Source: Chitinophagales bacterium
GTDB taxonomy: Bacteria > Bacteroidota > Bacteroidia > Chitinophagales > Chitinophagaceae
Assembly: GCA_017303455.1 (NCBI GenBank)
Contig: JAFLBM010000022.1
Span: 1 to 64,000 of the forward strand
Direction: 5' to 3'
DNA: 64,000 bases
Numbering within the stretch: the stretch's first letter is position 1; every line of letters begins with the position of its first letter. The notes beneath the pieces are model-generated. The model was not told the DNA's origin, ran no database searches, and worked only from the letters and a program-made list of their open reading frames with translations. The position numbers and the translations under genes are program-made. This document shows, piece after piece, positions 58,492-64,000 of this stretch.

Positions 58492-59199
58492 TCATTCTTT
58501 AATGATTCGGCCGTTTCCGCTGGTAGAGAAAGCTGTGGTAGGAGGGTTGCCCCTGTAGTAGACCCTTGCCTCACCCGATGCTTCCGCATAAATGGCCTGT
58601 ACGGGTTTTACCCATGCTTTTGAAGTGCCGGAAGCAACAATATCAACTTCTGTTGCCGCTAACTCATATGCTTGCAGCGTGGCGTTTCCTGAAATATTAC
58701 CGTATAGGCTTTCAGTATTTCCGCTAAGCCTTAAAGAGGATGCACCGGATAATTCAATGTTTGCGTTGATACCGGTTCCGTTGTTGTCTGCCGTTGAATT
58801 TCCGGAAAGCACATACCTGATCACCGAGTTTTGGCCGGTAAAGCCAGAAACCGTTGCTGCAGCATCTCCTGATAAGGAAAGAAAATTGAAGCTGGGAAGA
58901 GTGATGGTAAAATTCACCCGGTAGCGGCCCCTCTTATAGTTCTTATACCTTATTTCCAGCATATTGCCATTGCCTACTGTTAAATCGAGATCGGATAAGT
59001 CATTACTGCAGCCGGTTGCTTTTATGCTGAAGTTATTGCCTTTAAGAATAGTCAATTTAAAAGTTTCTCCTGCCTTTATTTTTGAAAAGCCGGTAAGAGT
59101 AAAGGTTTGCTCGGCAGAGGAAGGGCATTCTCTTTTCTCTTTATCACAGGCGGTAAATAACAAAGCAGTAAGTCCTGCCAGTAAAATGATTTTTTTCAT
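58492..59199 (-). CDS. Head-GIN domain (DUF2807) lipoprotein
   Basis: 235 residues. Lipoprotein signal LLAGLTALLFTAC. The DUF2807 beta-helix shows the usual early pattern FTLTGFSKIKAGETFKLTIL and LDLTVGNGNMLEIRYKNYKR, followed by rungs with NIELSGASSLRLSGNTESLY and ATEVDIVASGTSKAWVKPVQ. The family name comes from its GIN motif; it is likely a surface or periplasmic adhesin-like fold of unknown role. Placed after the dienelactone hydrolase gene's promoter region on the same strand. Confidence 0.88.
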   Translation of the reverse strand: MKKIILLAGLTALLFTACDKEKRECPSSAEQTFTLTGFSKIKAGETFKLTILKGNNFSIKATGCSNDLSDLDLTVGNGNMLEIRYKNYKRGRYRVNFTITLPSFNFLSLSGDAAATVSGFTGQNSVIRYVLSGNSTADNNGTGINANIELSGASSLRLSGNTESLYGNISGNATLQAYELAATEVDIVASGTSKAWVKPVQAIYAEASGEARVYYRGNPPTTAFSTSGNGRIIKE

Positions 59200-59432
59200 A
59201 AAAGATGGTTTAAGGTTTATGATCTTTGAACAGGTTGCGAATATATTTTCAACCAGGTGATTGTGCAGGTAGCGAATGATGAGTGGAGGTGGTTGTTAAT
59301 AAGAATTAAGAAAAGAACTTTTCAGGCAATCCTGGAATGGACAGGTTCAGATTGCAGAAAAAAGAAGTCCTGTGCATATTTTCAATGTATTTCCGGCCAA
59401 TTCTGTAATTTACCCTTTACCAAATAAATAAG

Positions 59433-60680
59433 ATGAGTTTTGTCAATAGATATCGCCGGTCAATTATTGTTATTGGAACTATTGTTCTCTGCGGGTTTCT
59501 GCTAACGCAATGTGTGAATAATGAAAAAGAACAAGTTGTCCAAAAAGGGATTGCAAAATTTGATCAGTTTGCAGGTTCTGCCAGTTGCGCAAGCTGTCAC
59601 AAAGATATTTATGAAAAGCACAAGCAAACCGGCCACTATCTTACTTCCAGGCCGGCAGAGGAAAAATATATTAAGGGTAGTTTTGAGAAAGGAAAGAATG
59701 TCTATGCATATACACCGTCTATTATACTGGCCATGGAAAAAAGAGACAGTCATTTTTACCAGGTGGCTTATTTTAAAGGGGAAGAGAAAAAAGCCATGCG
59801 GTTTGATATTGTTACCGGTTCCGGGGCAAAGGGACAATCATTCATGACCTGGCGGGGTAATAAGTTATTTCAGCTTCCGGTCACTTATTTTACTAATGCA
59901 GGGCAATGGTCTAACAGCCCCGGTTTTCCTTCCGACCGGGTTATGATCGACCGACCTGTTACTTCCCGGTGCATGGAATGTCATGTCACCTTCGCAGAAA
60001 GAATATCTGAAGATGGAAAGGAACCGGAAGAGTTTTCAAAAACCAATATTATTTACGGGGTCGATTGTGAAAGATGTCACGGACCGGCAGCAGGGCATGT
60101 GGCATTTCAGACCCAAAATCCGCAGGAGAAAAAGGGAAAATATATCCTAAACCCGGCATCTCTGTCAAGACAGCAAAACCTTGATCTCTGTGCGTTATGT
60201 CATGGCGGGAATATTCATAAGACGAGACCGTCCTTTTCTTTTTCAGCAGGCGAAATACTGGCTGATTATTTTACTATTGACTCATTAAGTGAGTTAGCGG
60301 TGAATACAGGTAATGTGGATGTGCACGGTAACCAGCTGGGCCTATTGAATAAAAGTAAATGCTTTCGCATGAGTGAAACAATGACCTGCAATACCTGTCA
60401 CAACTCGCATGAGAATCAGCGGGGCAATAAAGCCCTTTTTTCGCAGAAATGCGCAGGTTGCCATAGCGTGGCACATAATAATTTTTGTACAATTGATACT
60501 GCTAAATTTCCCGGGATGCATCAAAATTGTATCGATTGCCATATGCCTGCAAAGTTGTCTATGTCTATCGCTGTGATGTTACCCGGCCGGGAGGTGCCTG
60601 CAGCCGCTTCGGTACGTTCACATTTTATCAGTATCTACCCGGAAGAAACAAAGAAATTCATCCCTTTACAGTTAAAATAA
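59433..60680 (+). CDS. Seven-haem c-type cytochrome lipoprotein
   Basis: 415 residues. Lipobox LLTQC (Cys27), so the mature protein is membrane-anchored outside the cytoplasm. Seven CXXCH haem sites are seen: CASCH (52-56), CMECH, CERCH, CALCH, CNTCH, CAGCH and CIDCH. Between them is a haem-poor domain (YYQVAYFKGEEKK-like strands, about 100-170). The layout resembles cytochrome c554 or multihaem family members that take electrons from quinol or pass them to a reductase. No oxidase, nitrite or iron-related genes are next to it, so the partner is unknown. Haem attachment would need ccm-type genes outside the window. Own terminator. Confidence 0.92.
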   Translation: MSFVNRYRRSIIVIGTIVLCGFLLTQCVNNEKEQVVQKGIAKFDQFAGSASCASCHKDIYEKHKQTGHYLTSRPAEEKYIKGSFEKGKNVYAYTPSIILAMEKRDSHFYQVAYFKGEEKKAMRFDIVTGSGAKGQSFMTWRGNKLFQLPVTYFTNAGQWSNSPGFPSDRVMIDRPVTSRCMECHVTFAERISEDGKEPEEFSKTNIIYGVDCERCHGPAAGHVAFQTQNPQEKKGKYILNPASLSRQQNLDLCALCHGGNIHKTRPSFSFSAGEILADYFTIDSLSELAVNTGNVDVHGNQLGLLNKSKCFRMSETMTCNTCHNSHENQRGNKALFSQKCAGCHSVAHNNFCTIDTAKFPGMHQNCIDCHMPAKLSMSIAVMLPGREVPAAASVRSHFISIYPEETKKFIPLQLK

Positions 60681-60681
60681 A

Positions 60682-60703
60682 AAAACCGGCATTTGCCGGT
60701 TTT
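60682..60703 (+). terminator. Terminator of the cytochrome gene
   Basis: AAAACCGGCA / TGCCGGTTTT, perfect 10-bp stem with TT loop. The symmetric A/T flanks let it work for the small minus-strand gene too. Confidence 0.85.
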
Positions 60704-60729
60704 CAATCAATTCAGGCAGCAATAATTAA

Positions 60730-60843
60730 TTACCCGAAATAGATAGCCAGGAAAGTAGCTATACCGGTGAGAAGGAATATGCCGCCAACAATAATAGTCG
60801 CCATTACATTCTCATTCTTCATTAATGTGTTGATCTTTTTCAT
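60730..60843 (-). CDS. Single-span membrane miniprotein, 37 residues
   Basis: From the ATG at 60843: MKKINTLMKNENVMATIIVG, then GIFLLTGIATFLAIYFG. A basic/polar N terminus is followed by one Gly-rich hydrophobic helix running to the C terminus. The longer frame from 60954 adds 37 residues without a convincing start. A near-consensus box (AACTTTTG on the minus strand) lies 3 bp before the ATG. Small-protein families of this kind often bind larger membrane complexes; here no partner can be named. Confidence 0.5.
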   Translation of the reverse strand: MKKINTLMKNENVMATIIVGGIFLLTGIATFLAIYFG

Positions 60844-61119
60844 GCACAAAAGTTTTAAGGTTTCGGAAAAAGGGTGAAGGATCCCAGAGGAATAATGGAG
60901 AATACGAAACAGTATTTCTTTTGTGATTTTTACAGAGGAACGTGAAGAATGCAAACGTACATCATTCTGCTATACCAGTCAAGTGTATTCGTCAAAGCTT
61001 TGTCAGGATTATGTGCCGGCGGGGAGGGTCCCTGTATAAATAGTTAGTTTCTAACTGTTTCAGTAAAGAAAGAAGATAGATAGGAAATTTACGATGCTTA
61101 AAAAAAGTGTAATCAAGTA

Positions 61120-61521
61120 TCAGGGTTTGTATTCAATATCCCTTGCGGTAAACCAGTGCAGGGAATCATTTTGCGGATCGCCATTATAATTGATGCTGAT
61201 CTCTTCACCGGGGTTAATATCCCGAAGTGCAAAAAAAGTAATGGTTTTTGTTTCCCGGTCAATCATGTGATGCGCATTGCAGGGGAATGCATGATTATAG
61301 ATGGAGCCAAAACCCATAGCCACAGACAGGATATTTTCTTCTTTGTTCAGAAAAAAACAATAATTAACCACATGTGTAGAAGTGACGGCGTCAAAATCTT
61401 CAGCCGGTATCTCGATCAGCGGGCATTCTTCTATCAGATCGTTTTCCTGGATAGGGGTACTGCTGAAAACGCCTCTTCCTTTCCCTTTTATTTCCTTGAT
61501 ATATAAAGAGGGTCTTGTCAT
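61120..61521 (-). CDS. SET-domain protein, copy 1
   Basis: 133 residues, essentially a bare SET domain. N-terminal strand SLYIKEIKGKGRGVFSSTPI gives the GxGxF/G-R-G-V-F motif for SAM binding, FGSIYNHAFPCNAHHMIDRE the NHxxxPN-type motif, and INPGEEISINYNG the GEE-x-x-x-x-Y motif with catalytic Tyr. A lysine methyltransferase fold is therefore complete apart from the post-SET region. It follows a paralogue with 3 bp between. The substrate is unknown. Confidence 0.88.
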   Translation of the reverse strand: MTRPSLYIKEIKGKGRGVFSSTPIQENDLIEECPLIEIPAEDFDAVTSTHVVNYCFFLNKEENILSVAMGFGSIYNHAFPCNAHHMIDRETKTITFFALRDINPGEEISINYNGDPQNDSLHWFTARDIEYKP

Positions 61522-61524
61522 GGG

Positions 61525-61935
61525 TCAGAAGTTTACCGGTGAACAGTCATCATGCCTGCCATTGTAATTAATGAAGATCTCTTCCCCGGCTTTAATAATT
61601 TGCATTGCTTTAATATCAATGGTCTGTTTATACAGGTTGATGCGGTACGTGGCATTGGAAGGAGCCCTATGATTGTAGATTGAACTGTACCCAAGCCCTA
61701 TCACAACCTTTATGCTCTCATTTTTTACCAGGAAATAGTAATGATAAAGGGAAGTGTTTTTCAACAGCTCATCTTCATTATTACTGATTGGAATCAGCGG
61801 GGCCGTTTCAATATGCTCTCCTGCTCTAATAGTCCTATGTGAAAATACACCACGACCATGTATGGGGCTTGCCGCCACATACAAATGACCGGGTTGCTTT
61901 ATGTATGGCTTTTTGAAGAAATGGCTGAGTTTCAT
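61525..61935 (-). CDS. SET-domain protein, copy 2
   Basis: 136 residues from the ATG at 61935; the longer frame from 62034 would run into the divergent gene. It has HLYVAASPIHGRGVFSHRTI, the motif YSSIYNHRAPSNATYRINLY and IKAGEEIFINYNGRHDDCSP, so the same SET layout as its neighbour, with which it forms a tandem pair in one transcript. The two differ enough (NHAFPCN against NHRAPSN) to suggest an old duplication. They may act as a heteromer or on different substrates. Confidence 0.88.
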   Translation of the reverse strand: MKLSHFFKKPYIKQPGHLYVAASPIHGRGVFSHRTIRAGEHIETAPLIPISNNEDELLKNTSLYHYYFLVKNESIKVVIGLGYSSIYNHRAPSNATYRINLYKQTIDIKAMQIIKAGEEIFINYNGRHDDCSPVNF

Positions 61936-62012
61936 GATCAAAAATATCCCCCTAAAGTGGGATAGGGCACTTTGGGAGTTCGCCGTAAATTTAGGAACTA
62001 AAATAAAGGAAA

Positions 62013-62357
62013 ATGAAAAAACTGTTTGCCGCACTTTCGTCTTTGCTGCTCATTATGGGCCTGAAAGCACAGACCACAGTTACTGCCAAAAAAGAAACAA
62101 CACCCCAGGTGAAGCCGGTAACAGGGCAGATTCCTGTGGTGAAACCGGGGGTAACAATGAAGGAAGGTAATAATACGATCAAAGCCGGTACACTTGTTAC
62201 TGATTCATTAAAGGCAGGTATCAAGCAAACTGCTATTAAGCATGAAGGCATCAAGCAGACCAGCATCAAACAAACTGTGCCGGTTAAACAACAAGCCACA
62301 CAGATCAAGTTTGACAACCAGGTCAAGCCACATAAGGATGCGCCTATCAAGAACTAA
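62013..62357 (+). CDS. Exported Lys/Thr-rich protein of unknown function
   Basis: 114 residues. Signal peptide MKKLFAALSSLLLIMGLKAQ. The mature part is low in complexity: TTVTAKKETTPQVKPVTGQI, then a repeated short motif of the type IKQT-x-IK (IKQTAIKHEGIKQTSIKQTV). It is strongly basic and probably unfolded. No Cys, no enzyme motif. Terminator-like hairpin downstream. Function unknown. Confidence 0.65.
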   Translation: MKKLFAALSSLLLIMGLKAQTTVTAKKETTPQVKPVTGQIPVVKPGVTMKEGNNTIKAGTLVTDSLKAGIKQTAIKHEGIKQTSIKQTVPVKQQATQIKFDNQVKPHKDAPIKN

Positions 62358-62387
62358 ACAGGCAGTTCTTGAGAAGATATAAGTACG

Positions 62388-62420
62388 AGACCAGGAGCTA
62401 TTTATACAGCCCCCTGGTCT
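62388..62420 (+). terminator. Probable terminator of the 62013 gene
   Basis: AGACCAGG / CCTGGTCT, 8-bp stem with a 17-nt loop, T-poor tail (TTCAATT). Confidence 0.5.
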
Positions 62421-62604
62421 TTCAATTATAAATAAAAGCCTTCATTCCCAGTTTTAAACGTACCTTCGTGTTTCTGTATGTTATTCCTACACTTAGTTTG
62501 ACTTGTTCCTCATTTCAGATATCGTGACGGCTTAATGTAAGGCAGGTAAAGTATCATCTTGTTTTGATAGCCTTACCACATTTATTTTATCAAATTTTAT
62601 ACAA

Positions 62605-63864
62605 TTGTCATTTAACAGTTTATCGCTCATTGAGCCTTTATTAAAGGCATTGGGCAACGAAGGCTACACAACGCCTACACCCATTCAGCAAAAATCTATT
62701 CCTGTCATTCTGCAACATAAAGACCTGTTAGGCTGTGCCCAAACCGGCACCGGTAAGACAGCAGCCTTTGCTATACCCATTTTGCAATTAATGCACCAGG
62801 AACAGCAGGGTAACAGCAATAATCGCCGCAATATTAAAGTATTGGTCTTAACGCCTACAAGGGAGCTGGCTATCCAGATCGAAGAGAGCTTCAGGGCTTA
62901 TGGCAAGTATCTTGATCTCCGCCACCTGGTGATCTTTGGCGGTGTGTCGCAGCATAACCAGGTGAATGCTTTACGTCGCGGCGTTGATATTTTAATAGCA
63001 ACTCCCGGCCGTTTACTTGACCTGATGAACCAGAACCTTCTTTCACTGCGGGATATTAAATTCTTTGTGCTGGATGAAGCGGACCGTATGCTGGACATGG
63101 GTTTTGTGCATGATGTAAAAAGGATCATTGCCAAATTGCCGGCTCAACGACAGACCTTATTCTTTTCAGCCACCATGCCACCGGAGATACAGCAACTGGC
63201 GAATGTGCTGTTAAAAAACCCGGTAAAAGTGGAAGTGGCCCCTGTGTCATCCACGGCGGATACAATACAACAGGAATTGTATTACACCGAAAAAGAGCAT
63301 AAACGATCTTTACTGATTCACCTGCTGCAGGATACTGCGATAAAGAATGCACTTGTTTTTGCAAGAACAAAGCATGGTGCTGATAAAATTGCGAAAGACC
63401 TGAACCGTTCAGGAATCAATGCAGATGCTATTCATGGCAACAAGTCGCAGAATGCAAGGCAGAATGCATTGCAGAATTTCAAAGCGAAAACGACAAGAAT
63501 TCTCGTAGCTACTGATATTGCTGCCCGGGGTATCGATATTGATGAACTGACGCATGTGATCAATTATGAACTGCCCAATGTACCGGAGACCTATGTGCAT
63601 CGTATCGGCAGAACAGGAAGAGCAGGCGCCAGCGGGATTGCTATTTCTTTTTGTGACCATGAAGAAAGAGCTTACCTGAAAGATATTCAGAAACTGATCG
63701 CTAAACAGATACCTGTTGTGCAAGATCATCCTTTTATAATGACTACGACAGTAACAACTGAAACGACAAGACCAGCACTTCGGAAACCAGTGCGGCATGG
63801 CCAGCAACAGGGTAGTGGTCAGAAAAGACAATTTGGAAGATCTTTTTCCAGGCGAACAGCCTGA
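62605..63864 (+). CDS. rhlE: DEAD-box RNA helicase, RhlE type
   Basis: 419 residues. All superfamily-2 motifs are present: Q motif GYTTPTPIQQKSIPVI, motif I AQTGTGKTAAF, Ia PTRELAIQ, Ib TPGRLLDLM, II DEAD in FVLDEADRMLDMGF, III SATMPPEI, and C-terminal VATDIAARGIDIDEL and HRIGRTGRAG. The tail is basic (QQGSGQKRQFGRSFSRR). It probably unwinds RNA in ribosome assembly or decay, often cold-induced. The start is TTG at 62605: the family's usual MSFNSLSLIEPL follows it directly and no in-frame ATG lies upstream. The 247-bp gap before it shows no clear promoter box. Confidence 0.94.
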   Translation: MSFNSLSLIEPLLKALGNEGYTTPTPIQQKSIPVILQHKDLLGCAQTGTGKTAAFAIPILQLMHQEQQGNSNNRRNIKVLVLTPTRELAIQIEESFRAYGKYLDLRHLVIFGGVSQHNQVNALRRGVDILIATPGRLLDLMNQNLLSLRDIKFFVLDEADRMLDMGFVHDVKRIIAKLPAQRQTLFFSATMPPEIQQLANVLLKNPVKVEVAPVSSTADTIQQELYYTEKEHKRSLLIHLLQDTAIKNALVFARTKHGADKIAKDLNRSGINADAIHGNKSQNARQNALQNFKAKTTRILVATDIAARGIDIDELTHVINYELPNVPETYVHRIGRTGRAGASGIAISFCDHEERAYLKDIQKLIAKQIPVVQDHPFIMTTTVTTETTRPALRKPVRHGQQQGSGQKRQFGRSFSRRTA

Positions 63865-63871
63865 TAAGATA

Positions 63872-63901
63872 TTAACTGCAGTCAGTAATGGCTGCAGTTA
63901 A
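63872..63901. terminator. Hairpin between rhlE and the next convergent gene
   Basis: TTAACTGCAG / CTGCAGTTAA, perfect 10-bp stem with a 10-nt loop. Probable bidirectional terminator, though without a long T-run. Confidence 0.6.
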
Positions 63902-64000
63902 ACTAACTTCAATGCTTTGGGGAGAAGACAATCTTTATAAGCGGCTGCTTCTGCGCAGGGACGCAGCTTTAATAGTTGTAAGAGTTCACCTGCATCATCT
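63898..64000 (-). CDS. Possible C-terminal end of a gene entering from the right edge
   Basis: On the minus strand an open frame runs from the window edge to TAA (63898-63900), reading DDAGELLQLLKLRPCAEAAA, then YKDCLLPKALKLV. Codon use looks coding and the rhlE hairpin fits a convergent neighbour. Only about 33 residues are visible, so no product can be named. Confidence 0.4.
   Translation of the reverse strand, partial: DDAGELLQLLKLRPCAEAAAYKDCLLPKALKLV

Noticed and set aside
1..64000. tRNA, rRNA, tmRNA, riboswitch, prophage or insertion-sequence genes
   Set aside because: Looked for in all intergenic gaps; apart from rnpB no RNA gene and no transposase, integrase or phage gene could be supported by eye.

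Overview
The window looks like a chromosomal segment of a Bacteroidota bacterium, most likely of the Chitinophagaceae or a close relative. The signs are a GLPGLI protein paired with a CarboxypepD_reg-type outer-membrane barrel, DUF4249, head-GIN, DUF3822 and DUF2027-Smr proteins, a short RpoD without region 1.1, many lipoproteins with S/C-type lipoboxes, and repeated TAnnTTTG promoter boxes close to start codons with little Shine-Dalgarno sequence. This assignment is inferred from gene content and motifs; no search was run. Most of the window is ordinary core genome. I see no tRNA, rRNA, intact insertion sequence, prophage or CRISPR array.

Layout. 1-7.1 kb: alpha-glucan genes (3' part of a GH13 enzyme, glgB) around a minus-strand outer-membrane barrel/GLPGLI pair. 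7.2-14.7 kb: TPR protein, argS, GtrA-like protein, DUF4403 lipoprotein, VOC protein and an AraC/DUF1801/YdeI operon. 15-19.2 kb: dnaK followed by the most accessory-looking stretch: two ~190-bp direct repeats flanking an AT-rich membrane-protein gene, several palindromes, and a toxin-antitoxin pair whose toxin is cut by an amber codon. 19.4-24.4 kb: small conserved proteins and a pair of secreted paralogues. 24.5-33 kb: translation block (thrS, infC, rpmI, rplT) interrupted by a lipoprotein and a large zinc protease, then a probable arginine decarboxylase. 33-41 kb: secreted proteins, Hsp20, bacilliredoxin, lgt, rpoD, DUF4249, trxB, folB. 42.8-51.4 kb: a tightly packed housekeeping cluster (DUF3822, rsmD, bioD, 5-FTHF cyclo-ligase, lpxK, rnr, polyprenyl synthase, amino-acid permease). 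51.5-64 kb: Smr protein, RNase P RNA, CPBP protease, lipoproteins, dienelactone hydrolase, head-GIN protein, seven-haem cytochrome, two tandem SET-domain proteins and a DEAD-box helicase.

Beyond the genes, three repeat systems stand out. (1) Five intergenic regions hold arrays of degenerate 7-bp units. Each locus has its own unit, and in two convergent intervals the arrays are inverted arms around a hairpin that start at the flanking stop codons. (2) A dispersed palindrome (CCYTGAGCYTGYCGAAGG) sits twice inside the RNase P RNA gene and once inside the dnaK coding sequence. (3) The ~190-bp structured repeat pair frames a foreign-looking gene as a possible cassette. These, with the broken toxin, are the main candidates for something not yet described.
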